The notes below the pieces were generated by a model. It was not told the DNA's origin and searched no databases. It was given only the letters and a program-made list of their open reading frames with translations. Source: an uncultured Lachnospiraceae bacterium (GTDB lineage Bacteria > Bacillota > Clostridia > Lachnospirales > Lachnospiraceae). Taken from it: DNA of 6,971 nt. Shown here piece by piece: positions 1 to 6,020 of the stretch (position 1 is the first letter of the stretch; each line of letters starts with the position of its first letter). A program made the translations under genes and the position numbers. The stretch is from NCBI GenBank assembly GCA_958405355.1, contig CATYEA010000100.1, forward strand, positions 1 through 6,971, in the 5' to 3' direction.

Positions 1-1
1 T

Positions 2-754
2 GACGGACAAAATATGAGTGTGACAACTTCTAACGTTATATGGGACAGTCAGGGCCCGGTAAGTACGGGGAATTATGAGCATAGGATCAAAACCTGGTCC
101 TATACGGAAAAAGGTTGGCTTTGTTATGTGCTGGATGTACCTGAACCGCCGGAAGTATCGGAAGTGATTCAGAGCAATGTTCTGATGCGGGTACGGCCTA
201 TGGATGAGACCTGCAAAGATTTTACAAAACGATGGCTTGTTCCTGTGGGTTATCAGCGAAATAATTTGTTCAGTACCGAGTGGGACAATGAAAATATATT
301 GGATCTGGATTTTAATGGACTTTACGAATCGCTTTATATGTTGGATTGCGGAGAAACCTTTGAAAGTGATAATTTACCAGAAGGAATACCTGCGGAGGAT
401 TTTGAAAATCTTTTGATGAAATATCTTCCGGTTTCACTGGAAACGCTGCGTGAATATGCGGTCTATAATGATGGAACAAATACTTATAGCTGTGCGAATT
501 TAGGCTGTGGTAATTATACGGTGAATGCTTTTTGGACATCGATTCCGGAGGCCACGGAAATTCGGGAGAACGGAGACGGCACATGGACAGTGACAGTGGA
601 TGCAGTATGCGAGAGAAAGGGAACAGACTGTATACTGACCCATGAACTGACGGTGGATTTCCTGCAAGGGGATACCATCCGGTATTTGGGGAATCATATT
701 TTGGGTGACGGAGCAAGTCAGATTCCCCTGTACCGGTATCGGGTCAGTGAATAA
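2..754 (+). CDS. Hypothetical protein, 5'-truncated by the window edge
   Basis: The function is not recognised. The first ATG is at 14, but codons before it (2-13, D-G-Q-N) stay open to the left edge and no Shine-Dalgarno sequence precedes that ATG. The gene therefore most likely begins upstream and its N-terminus, where a signal peptide or lipobox would lie, is missing. The visible 250 residues are soluble, acidic and rich in aromatics, with no membrane segment. The C-terminal third has alternating beta-strand character: N-G-D-G-T-W-T-V-T-V-D-A-V, then H-E-L-T-V-D-F and D-T-I-R-Y-L-G-N, as in secreted or lipoprotein beta-sandwich domains. Several cysteines are present, including the C-A-N-L-G-C-G pair. 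From memory it resembles uncharacterised Lachnospiraceae lipoprotein-like families (DUF6070 is a weak guess). It ends 23 bp before the convergent blaR1 stop, so it is not part of the blaRI operon. Confidence 0.75.
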   Translation, partial: DGQNMSVTTSNVIWDSQGPVSTGNYEHRIKTWSYTEKGWLCYVLDVPEPPEVSEVIQSNVLMRVRPMDETCKDFTKRWLVPVGYQRNNLFSTEWDNENILDLDFNGLYESLYMLDCGETFESDNLPEGIPAEDFENLLMKYLPVSLETLREYAVYNDGTNTYSCANLGCGNYTVNAFWTSIPEATEIRENGDGTWTVTVDAVCERKGTDCILTHELTVDFLQGDTIRYLGNHILGDGASQIPLYRYRVSE

Positions 755-777
755 ATCATTGTTGGAGAGCCGATAAA

Positions 778-2667
778 TCAATGGAGAATACCCAGGTCTG
801 ATAAAATGGCCTGGGTAATTTCTGCGGCCCGGCTTCCGGAAACATCGTCAGAACCTTCAATATGGGTTGCAAAAAAGCAGGTCCGGCCATAGCTTTCTGT
901 AAATCCCACAAACCATCCATTGACATTGTGATCATTGATATTTCCTGTGCCGGTCTTGCCATAAATGGCACCGCCTGGAATATTGTAAAGGCAGAGGGCA
1001 TTTTTTACGGTCTGGATATGGGCGTCAGAAAAAGTATGTTGGATCGTTGTGTCTTCTTCGGATGTCTGTCCGGAAAAGATTTCTTTTAAAAGGGAAACCT
1101 GTTCGACCGGAGAGATTTTCAGGGAAGATTCAAGCCAACAGGATGGAAAATCACCGTTTAAATTTCTGTTCCCATAGCTGATTTCATCGATGTATTGTTG
1201 AACAACGGCTTTGCCCATTTGTTCTTCCAATGTCTGAAAATACCAGTTGACCGAGTTTTCCATGGCGGAATTTAAATTCTGATTTTTATTCCAGGCGTCA
1301 AATAACCGGATTTCACCGTCCCACGTCAGCTCAGAACTTGCCGGGGTGATGAGACCGGCATCCAGAGCAAAGAGAGCAGCGTAAATTTTATAGGTCGAGT
1401 CCGGTGACTTACGGGTGAAAGCATCGGCTTTATTATAAATCTGCCATGAGTCGGCGGATAAATCATATAAGACAAAGCTTCCGTCGATATCTTTAAAATA
1501 AGAAGACAGGTCAATGTCAGCGATTGCGGTGTTTTCAGCAAAAAGAGACGATGGTTGACCAATGTCCCGGCTGTCTGAGCTGATTCGGCCTCCATGAGCT
1601 GATGCTAAATCATGATAAAGGGCATTGGCAGCAAGTGTGGGAGATAGGGAAAGGAGTAATGCCGCTGTTGCCAGACCAATGCAGGCGCTTTTGATTACCA
1701 TGGTTCTTGTAGGTCGACGATAAGCGGCAATGTGCCGGATACGCCGTGTCATCTGACGCATATTTCCACTCATACCGGAGACGGACGGAAAAATATCCAT
1801 GGAAATTTTTTCTGCCAGATTAATCAGGGTATTTCCGTAATCAAAGGCATTTTTTTCACCGAGGACTTTAAGAACTGCTGTGTCACAGGCGATTTCCCGG
1901 TCATTTCGCATTTCATTTACAGCAAACCATACCACAGGATTTGACCAGTAAAGCAGGTGAAACAAATTTATCAGGCCGTTTGTAAGAGCATCTTTTTGTT
2001 TATAATGAACCAGTTCGTGCAAAAGCATATGACGCAGAGCCGGGAAGGAAGGGCCATGAGATTGGCGTATATCGCACAGCAAATGAGCCGGCAGATAGAT
2101 GGACGGCCGAATGATGCCGGTCATTACCGGTGACTTTAAAATCGATGTACGAAAGAGTTCCGGTTTTTTTGTAATTCCCAATTCTGCACAGCACTGGTCA
2201 TAAAGTTTCCGAAGGGATGGGTCCTCTATCCGGATGGCGGCCTGTTTCATCAAAAAGAGTTTCCGGTGAGCTTTTAAGTGAATGATCAGCATGAAAAAAA
2301 TACCGGTCAGCCATATGACCAGGCAGAGGGTTCCGAGCGTTGCCGGGGCTTTTTTACTTACGGAAACGGTGAAGTCATTCATCCACTCCTGTGAAGTGTC
2401 CATTATTTTTTGCACGGTTCCATTCCCTTGTCCCGGAGCGGCCGGAAGGGCTTGAAAATCCGGCATCCGGGCCGTAACACGGAAAATTTCAGGCAGTCGT
2501 ACCGGGATAAAAGGTAATGCCATGAATACAAAAAGAACATACCAGAGACGGTAGATGACCTGGGCAGATAAATAGTTTTTAAACAAATGCTTTACAGCAG
2601 TGATCATCAGGATACATAATGCAATGAAAAGGTTGCACATCATAAAATGTATAGCAATGGATGTCAT
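778..2667 (-). CDS. blaR1: BlaR1-type beta-lactam sensor: M56 metallopeptidase fused to a penicillin-binding sensor domain
   Basis: This is an integral-membrane sensor (629 aa) that detects beta-lactams outside the cell and triggers proteolytic inactivation of the BlaI repressor. Hydrophobic segments lie near residues 5-25, 38-57, 111-131 and 323-343. The cytoplasmic M56 zinc-protease domain has H-E-L-V-H at 217-221 (H217, H221 zinc ligands, E218 catalytic) and the downstream R-E-I-A-C-D at 257-262, with E258 the likely third ligand. The extracytoplasmic C-terminal domain is of class D beta-lactamase type. It has S-T-Y-K at 424-427 (S424 acylated, K427 its base), S-V-N at 472-474 and K-T-G-T at 571-574. 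All key residues are present, so it looks functional. It is slightly longer than characterised staphylococcal and Bacillus BlaR1 (about 585-600 aa). Its ATG overlaps the blaI stop (ATGA) and has AGGAG at 2675-2679. Family assignment is secure; the inducing ligand is inferred. The same architecture is also called MecR1, but no mecA is seen. Confidence 0.95.
   Translation of the reverse strand: MTSIAIHFMMCNLFIALCILMITAVKHLFKNYLSAQVIYRLWYVLFVFMALPFIPVRLPEIFRVTARMPDFQALPAAPGQGNGTVQKIMDTSQEWMNDFTVSVSKKAPATLGTLCLVIWLTGIFFMLIIHLKAHRKLFLMKQAAIRIEDPSLRKLYDQCCAELGITKKPELFRTSILKSPVMTGIIRPSIYLPAHLLCDIRQSHGPSFPALRHMLLHELVHYKQKDALTNGLINLFHLLYWSNPVVWFAVNEMRNDREIACDTAVLKVLGEKNAFDYGNTLINLAEKISMDIFPSVSGMSGNMRQMTRRIRHIAAYRRPTRTMVIKSACIGLATAALLLSLSPTLAANALYHDLASAHGGRISSDSRDIGQPSSLFAENTAIADIDLSSYFKDIDGSFVLYDLSADSWQIYNKADAFTRKSPDSTYKIYAALFALDAGLITPASSELTWDGEIRLFDAWNKNQNLNSAMENSVNWYFQTLEEQMGKAVVQQYIDEISYGNRNLNGDFPSCWLESSLKISPVEQVSLLKEIFSGQTSEEDTTIQHTFSDAHIQTVKNALCLYNIPGGAIYGKTGTGNINDHNVNGWFVGFTESYGRTCFFATHIEGSDDVSGSRAAEITQAILSDLGILH
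789..817 (+). terminator. Candidate hairpin terminator for the left-edge gene, inside the blaR1 3' end
   Basis: TACCCAGGTC (789-798) can pair with GGCCTGGGTA (808-817), giving a 10-bp stem with one G-U pair and a 9-nt loop in the plus-strand RNA. It starts 35 bp after the stop of the left-edge gene, a plausible site to end that transcript. The following run is only ATTT, so intrinsic termination would be weak. The element lies within the last codons of the convergent blaR1, where a minus-strand transcript would form a slightly shorter version of the same hairpin. It could be coincidental to blaR1 coding. Confidence 0.35.
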
Positions 2668-3050
2668 TCGGATTCTCCTTTATGTTTGGTTAGAATAGCC
2701 CGCAGAGCGTCAATATCATTTTCCGAAAGAGTTTCTTCTCCAAGACAGGCAGACAGCATCCGGGACATGTCTCCGTCAAAGTAGCGTTTTAAAAAAGATT
2801 GGCTTTGCTGGCGTACATAGGAATCTTCTTCGACCAGCGGCGTGTAAACAAAGACCCGTCCCTGTTTTTCGTAGGTCAGAGCCCCCTTGTTCACAAGGCG
2901 TTTTAAAAGCGTTTGAATGGTTTTGGGACTCCAATTTGTTGTTTTTGTCAATATTTCAGTAACGCTATTGGTGCTGACAGGGGCTTTCTGCCAGACCACT
3001 TTCATCACTTCATACTCTGCTTCGGAAATCTGAGGCAGATCTTTCATCAT
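2664..3050 (-). CDS. blaI: BlaI/MecI/CopY-family winged-helix transcriptional repressor
   Basis: This 128-aa dimeric DNA-binding repressor is the partner of BlaR1. The N-terminal Q-I-S-E-A-E-Y-E-V-M-K-V-V-W (7-20) is the family hallmark. The recognition region N-W-S-P-K-T-I-Q-T-L-L-K-R-L (39-52) is followed by the wing (K-G-A-L-T-Y-E-K-Q-G-R-V-F-V-Y, 55-69). The C-terminal part (about 75-125) is the helical dimerisation and protease-sensitive region. Length matches the family (about 120-130 aa). In known systems the activated BlaR1 pathway cleaves BlaI and derepresses the operon. Two ATG codons stand in tandem (3050 and 3047). GGAGG is 4 nt from the first and 7 nt from the second, so M2 (start at 3047, M-K-D-L-P-Q-I-S) may be the true start. 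It is the first gene of the operon, with a TACATATGTA operator upstream, hence autoregulated. It could in principle be a CopY or an orphan BlaI, but the overlapping blaR1 makes BlaI the better call. Confidence 0.95.
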   Translation of the reverse strand: MMKDLPQISEAEYEVMKVVWQKAPVSTNSVTEILTKTTNWSPKTIQTLLKRLVNKGALTYEKQGRVFVYTPLVEEDSYVRQQSQSFLKRYFDGDMSRMLSACLGEETLSENDIDALRAILTKHKGESE

Positions 3051-3052
3051 AT

Positions 3053-3059
3053 CCCCTCC
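3053..3059 (-). promoter_or_regulatory. Ribosome binding site of blaI (GGAGGGG)
   Basis: On the minus strand GGAGGGG precedes two tandem ATG codons. Its G-rich core sits very close to the first ATG and at more usual spacing from the second, which argues for starting blaI at 3047 and not 3050. Confidence 0.7.
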
Positions 3060-3062
3060 AAA

Positions 3063-3078
3063 TCTTACATATGTAGTA
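3063..3078. promoter_or_regulatory. BlaI operator dyad (TACATATGTA core)
   Basis: A perfect 10-bp palindrome TACATATGTA (3066-3075) is centred between 3070 and 3071, with partial symmetry outside it. BlaI/MecI repressors bind TACA-N2-TGTA-type dyads, and this is an excellent match. It begins just downstream of the predicted blaI -10 and covers the predicted transcription start, so bound BlaI would block RNA polymerase. A degenerate related half-site (TACATTGACA on the minus strand, 3107-3116) overlaps the blaI -35 box. Binding is inferred from the motif, not shown. Confidence 0.8.
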
Positions 3079-3083
3079 TAAAT

Positions 3084-3112
3084 AGTATAGCTGTCAAATT
3101 TCTGGTTGTCAA
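3084..3112 (-). promoter_or_regulatory. Promoter of the blaI-blaR1 operon
   Basis: On the minus strand a perfect -35 TTGACA (3107-3112) is separated by 17 bp from the -10 TATACT (3084-3089, 5 of 6 to consensus). Transcription should start near 3077, inside the BlaI operator, leaving a leader of about 27 nt. A second TTGACA lies at 3092-3097 but has no good -10 at proper spacing. Confidence 0.8.
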
Positions 3113-3144
3113 TGTAAGCTCTAAGTTAAATTTCAAATAAATGG

Positions 3145-3173
3145 TTGACATTCCATAGAGTGGAAGGTATATG
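3145..3173 (+). promoter_or_regulatory. Promoter of the ABC exporter operon
   Basis: A perfect -35 TTGACA (3145-3150), 17-bp spacer and -10 TATATG (3168-3173, 4 of 6 to consensus). It lies 35 bp upstream of the ATPase GTG codon and places the start near 3180. AT-rich sequence just upstream (3121-3144) could act as an UP element. It is divergent from, and does not overlap, the blaI promoter. Confidence 0.7.
3151..3165. repeat. Inverted repeat TTCCA-N5-TGGAA in the ABC promoter spacer, possible operator
   Basis: TTCCA (3151-3155) and TGGAA (3161-3165) form a perfect 5-bp inverted repeat with a 5-nt centre, lying wholly between the -35 and -10 boxes. A repressor bound here would block the promoter, or a MerR-like factor could realign it. 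The sequence is not a BlaI box and no dedicated regulator gene is next to it. The short arms mean chance cannot be excluded. Confidence 0.4.
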
Positions 3174-3208
3174 CTTTTTATATCATAGTTTACAGGGAGG
3201 TAAAAATA

Positions 3209-3931
3209 GTGCTTGAAATAAAAGATTTAACGAAAACCTACCACGGAGGTAAAATTGCCGTATCAGATTTGAGTCTTGATGTGCAGTCGGGAGATATTTA
3301 TGGATTTATCGGTCACAATGGCGCCGGTAAGACCACAACGATCAAATGTGTCGTTGGTATTCAGAAATTTGATCGGGGAGATATCTTCATTGACGGTGTA
3401 TCCATTAAACAGGATCCAATTCGATGTAAATCAATGATGGCATATATTCCGGACAATCCGGATGTATATGATTATCTGACGGGAATTCAATATTTAAATT
3501 TTATTGCAGATATTTTTGGACTCTCAGCCAGTGAGAGGGAAGAGCGGATTCGGGAAGAAGCGGAAGATTTTGAGATCACGGAAGCTCTGGGAGATTTGAT
3601 TTCTTCTTATTCTCATGGAATGAAACAGAAACTTGTCATCATTGGGGCTTTGATCCATCAGCCGAGACTGTTAATACTTGATGAGCCCTTTGTGGGACTG
3701 GACCCGAAAGCCACGCTGGCATTGAAAAATAAAATGCACAAAATGTGCAGCGAAGGAGCGGCCATTTTCTTTTCTACTCATGTACTGGATGTGGCGGAAA
3801 AACTCTGTAATAAAGTCGCTATTATTAAAAAGGGCTGTTTAATTGCCAGCGGACCGATTGAGGAATTGACGAAAGGAGAATCCCTGGAATCCGTATTTAT
3901 GGAGGTGGTCAGCAATGCTTACTCAGATTAA
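3209..3931 (+). CDS. ABC transporter ATP-binding protein
   Basis: This is the cytoplasmic nucleotide-binding subunit (240 aa) that powers the membrane protein encoded next to it. Walker A is G-H-N-G-A-G-K-T (35-42), the signature loop is Y-S-H-G-M-K-Q-K (134-141), Walker B is L-L-I-L-D-E-P (154-160; D158, catalytic E159), then the D-loop G-L-D-P, and the switch histidine is H191 in S-T-H. The Q-loop stretch reads Y-I-P-D-N-P-D-V-Y (79-87), with Asp where most ABC ATPases have Gln; the signature departs from L-S-G-G-Q but keeps the H-G/M-K-Q pattern seen in EcsA/YthP-like export ATPases. It should be ATPase-competent. The start is GTG, chosen because GGGAGG (3195-3200) lies 8 nt upstream. The 3' end overlaps the permease start by 17 bp, implying translational coupling. 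Substrate is unknown; divergence from blaRI hints at cell-envelope stress, by inference only. Confidence 0.93.
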   Translation: MLEIKDLTKTYHGGKIAVSDLSLDVQSGDIYGFIGHNGAGKTTTIKCVVGIQKFDRGDIFIDGVSIKQDPIRCKSMMAYIPDNPDVYDYLTGIQYLNFIADIFGLSASEREERIREEAEDFEITEALGDLISSYSHGMKQKLVIIGALIHQPRLLILDEPFVGLDPKATLALKNKMHKMCSEGAAIFFSTHVLDVAEKLCNKVAIIKKGCLIASGPIEELTKGESLESVFMEVVSNAYSD

Positions 3932-5498
3932 AATATTAACCCATATCGGATTATGTAATGTGTTCGGTATTAATGAGGCCCGTTACACAAGGGATTCGGG
4001 AAAGAAGCAGAGATTTGTCCTTCTAAGTGTAATCTGGATTTTTCTTGCCGTATTGCTCATGTTTTATATGCTTCTGCTGTCAGTTGCTTATATTGGCATG
4101 GGACTGGCGGATGTACTTCCGATGTATTTCTATACGGTCGCCAGCATGGTTATTTTGTTCTTTTCTTTTTTTAAAGCAGGAGATATGATGTTTTCCTTAA
4201 AAAGTTATGAACTTCAGGCCTCATGGCCTGTGTCCACGGCCGCCATTGTGATCAGCCGGTTTATTACCATGTATGCGACAAATCTTTTATTCAGTCTGGT
4301 GGTCATGGTTCCGGGACTTGGCATTTATGGATGGATATTGCGGCCGGCCCTTTCTTTTTACATTTATGGAATACTTGGAATCTTGTTTTTGCCGGTACTG
4401 CCGCTCTGCATTGCCCTTTTGATCGGCGCTGTGATTACGGCCATCGGTGCCCGTATGAAACATAAGAGCCTTGGCATTGCTCTCTTGACCTTAGTTTTTT
4501 CAACAGCGGTTATTGTTGGCAGTATGGTTTTTTCACGGAATGTGGAACACATGGGGATGTCCTTGTTTGAAGATATGGCACTGGCGATTACGGAATTGCT
4601 TCGGAAAATATATCCTCCGGCCTGGGTGTATGGAAAAGCGGTGGTGGAAGGTCGCTTTTTGTGGATTTTAGGGTTGTGTGTCGGTATGACAGCCTTGTTT
4701 ATATGTGTTGCCGGGATATTGCAAAAGTATTATGTGGCTATATGCAGTCTGCTAAATGCGACTTCTGCCAAAAATAATTATACGTTGGGGAGCCAGGTAA
4801 AAAGTTCAAAAGTGAAGGCTCTGTGGCAGAGGGAATTGCGGCGGTATTTTGCTTCAAGTGTTTATGTCAGTAATACGCTAATCGGTTATATTTTGATGGT
4901 TATTGTGTCGGCGTCCCTGCTTTTCTTTGGGGCGGAAAAGATGGAGACGATGATAGGGATTCCAGGACTGGTGAGTCGGTTATGGCCTTTGTTTCTTGGG
5001 TTTATGCCGGCCATGATGCCGACAACGTCCTGTTCCATTTCCATGGAAGGAAAATCCCTCTGGAGACTGCAGTCGCTGCCGCTTCAGCCAAGGGAAGTCT
5101 ATAACGGGAAAATCCTTGCCAACCTGTCTTTGGCTGCGCCGTTTTATGCAATATCCGTGATTTTGAGCATTCTGGCCCTGAGACCGGAGCCTTTGAAACT
5201 GGTTTTTATGATTCTTGTGCCGGTCTTTTATATTGTATTTTCGGCAGTGGCCGGGTTGGCAGTGAATATGGCCTTGCCATTGCTCAAATGGGACAGTGAG
5301 GTTCAGGTTGTCAAGCAGAGCGGAGCAACCCTTGTATCAATGCTTGTAGCTTTTGCGGTCTGGCTGGTTCCGACGGGAATTTTGATGGCTTTTCCAAAGA
5401 TTTCGATGGAATTGGTATTGTTGGCAGTCATGGTCATCCTTTGTGTTTTGAGTGCAATACTGTATATGAAAATTCAGGGAAGAGAAATAGATTTTTAA
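3915..5498 (+). CDS. Large ABC exporter permease (ABC_tran_2-like)
   Basis: This polytopic membrane protein (527 aa) is the transmembrane partner of the upstream ATPase. I count about twelve hydrophobic segments, roughly at 34-60, 65-86, 108-133, 147-163, 164-178, 187-206, 249-269, 319-338, 353-370, 402-421, 427-453 and 469-517 (possibly two in the last). A charged cytoplasmic stretch (about 280-312, ending in W-Q-R-E-L-R-R-Y) divides it. The two halves look like a duplicated module. S-L-K-S-Y-E-L-Q-A-S-W-P-V-S (94-107) and S-L-W-R-L-Q-S-L-P-L-Q-P (381-392) are both followed by a helix starting with a basic residue. This fits the putative exporter family Pfam ABC_tran_2, whose substrates are mostly unknown. 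The ATG has GGAGG (3901-3905) inside the ATPase gene, 9 nt upstream. It has no peptidase or extracellular domain, so it is not a BceB-type or peptidase-containing transporter. The family call is from memory of its shape; substrate not inferable. Confidence 0.88.
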   Translation: MLTQIKILTHIGLCNVFGINEARYTRDSGKKQRFVLLSVIWIFLAVLLMFYMLLLSVAYIGMGLADVLPMYFYTVASMVILFFSFFKAGDMMFSLKSYELQASWPVSTAAIVISRFITMYATNLLFSLVVMVPGLGIYGWILRPALSFYIYGILGILFLPVLPLCIALLIGAVITAIGARMKHKSLGIALLTLVFSTAVIVGSMVFSRNVEHMGMSLFEDMALAITELLRKIYPPAWVYGKAVVEGRFLWILGLCVGMTALFICVAGILQKYYVAICSLLNATSAKNNYTLGSQVKSSKVKALWQRELRRYFASSVYVSNTLIGYILMVIVSASLLFFGAEKMETMIGIPGLVSRLWPLFLGFMPAMMPTTSCSISMEGKSLWRLQSLPLQPREVYNGKILANLSLAAPFYAISVILSILALRPEPLKLVFMILVPVFYIVFSAVAGLAVNMALPLLKWDSEVQVVKQSGATLVSMLVAFAVWLVPTGILMAFPKISMELVLLAVMVILCVLSAILYMKIQGREIDF

Positions 5499-5512
5499 TT
5501 TGAAAAACAATC

Positions 5513-5872
5513 CTATGTCTGTCTGGAAAATTTTGTTTTGTAATTTTCACCCCATGTCCACATGGCATCTAAAATAGGTTTCAGGCTATAGCCGAGCTCT
5601 GTCAGGGTGTATTCTACACGGGGCGGTACTTCCGGATAAACTTTTCTGGTAAGCAGGCCGCTTTCTTCCATCTGGCGGAGTTGGGCCGTCAATACTTTCT
5701 GAGAAACATGACCAATGGATTTTTTTAATTCGCCAAAACGTTTTGTTCCCGTCAATAAATCCCGAAGAATCAATACCTTCCATTTATCACTGATCAACAT
5801 CAGGGTGGTTTCCACAGGACAGGCTGGTAAATCCTTTGATGGTTTAATGGTACTTTCTTTTGGGCTTTCCAT
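5513..5872 (-). CDS. HxlR-family winged-helix transcriptional regulator
   Basis: This is a small DNA-binding regulator (119 aa) with the full HxlR signature: C-P-V-E-T-T-L-x-L-I-S-D-K-W-K-V-L-I-L-R-D-L (18-39), F-G-E-L-K-K-S-I (46-53), and the recognition helix S-Q-K-V-L-T-A-Q-L-R-Q-M-E (57-69). The wing is Y-P-E-V-P-P-R-V-E-Y-T-L-T (79-91), ahead of a C-terminal dimerisation helix with W-T-W-G. Cys18 occupies the conserved N-terminal position used as a thiol sensor of quinones, aldehydes or oxidants in YodB/HypR-type members. It is the only cysteine here, so any redox switch would need an intersubunit disulfide or alkylation. AGGAGG (5881-5886) lies 8 nt before the ATG. It is divergent from the flavin-protein gene, the usual layout for an HxlR regulator and its target, and convergent with the permease gene, whose stop is 14 bp away. 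The inducer is unknown. Confidence 0.93.
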   Translation of the reverse strand: MESPKESTIKPSKDLPACPVETTLMLISDKWKVLILRDLLTGTKRFGELKKSIGHVSQKVLTAQLRQMEESGLLTRKVYPEVPPRVEYTLTELGYSLKPILDAMWTWGENYKTKFSRQT

Positions 5873-5906
5873 GAAGTAATCCTCCTCTAATAGTATCTTT
5901 TAGGTA

Positions 5907-5912
5907 ACTATA
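5907..5912 (-). promoter_or_regulatory. Weak candidate -10 box for the HxlR gene
   Basis: TATAGT on the minus strand is a 4-of-6 or better -10 and lies 34 bp upstream of the ATG. No good -35 is seen 16-18 bp further up; that stretch instead holds the inverted repeats. This would fit a weak, autoregulated promoter, but the call rests on one hexamer. Confidence 0.3.
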
Positions 5913-5940
5913 GCACAATAAAGTGCTTACTTTACACTTT
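5912..5940. promoter_or_regulatory. Overlapping inverted repeats, probable HxlR operator
   Basis: Two perfect inverted repeats overlap in the divergent intergenic region: AAAGTG-N9-CACTTT (5920-5940) and AGCAC-N6-GTGCT (5912-5927). The first covers the -35 box of the plus-strand promoter, and the second lies between the two promoters. HxlR regulators usually bind dyads in just this position to repress a divergent oxidoreductase gene and themselves. The assignment to the adjacent regulator is by location only. Confidence 0.5.
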
Positions 5941-5959
5941 GGATGTACGGTTTTATTAT
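5931..5959 (+). promoter_or_regulatory. Promoter of the flavin-protein / macrodomain operon
   Basis: TTTACA (5931-5936, 5 of 6 counting T-T-x-A-C-A) is followed by a 17-bp spacer and TATTAT (5954-5959, 5 of 6). The start would be near 5966, giving a leader of about 55 nt to the ATG at 6021. The -35 is buried in the right arm of the inverted repeat, so repression by a bound dimer is expected. Confidence 0.65.
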
Positions 5960-6007
5960 ATAACCAACGAAAGGGAAAATCAATTTATTCCATTGAGTAA
6001 AAATTTT

Positions 6008-6012
6008 GGAGG
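6008..6012 (+). promoter_or_regulatory. Ribosome binding site fixing the flavin-protein start
   Basis: GGAGG lies 8 nt before ATG 6021. A longer in-frame reading from TTG at 6006 would swallow this site into coding sequence, so ATG 6021 is the start. Confidence 0.85.
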
Positions 6013-6020
6013 TAATTATC

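Noticed and set aside
862..1089. Plus-strand open frame within blaR1
   Set aside because: It lies antisense to the conserved penicillin-binding domain of BlaR1, with no ribosome binding site or recognisable protein features.
3092..3097. Second TTGACA as an alternative blaI -35
   Set aside because: No acceptable -10 lies 16-18 bp downstream; the TTGACA at 3107-3112 pairs perfectly with TATACT.
2913..3140. Plus-strand open frame across the blaI 5' end and its promoter
   Set aside because: It is antisense to the conserved BlaI DNA-binding domain and runs through the operator and promoter; a shadow frame.
5526..5548. Inverted repeat GAAAATT-N9-AATTTTC as a terminator between permease and HxlR genes
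   Set aside because: The stem is almost all A/T and lies inside the HxlR coding end; it would be too unstable to terminate transcription. No convincing terminator was found in the 14-bp gap.
5980..5996. TCAAT/ATTGA repeat in the flavin-protein leader as a riboswitch or attenuator
   Set aside because: The arms are five AT-rich pairs in a leader of about 55 nt, too short for any known riboswitch.
6006..6020. TTG-initiated extension of the flavin-protein gene
   Set aside because: The extension contains the GGAGG ribosome binding site of the ATG at 6021.
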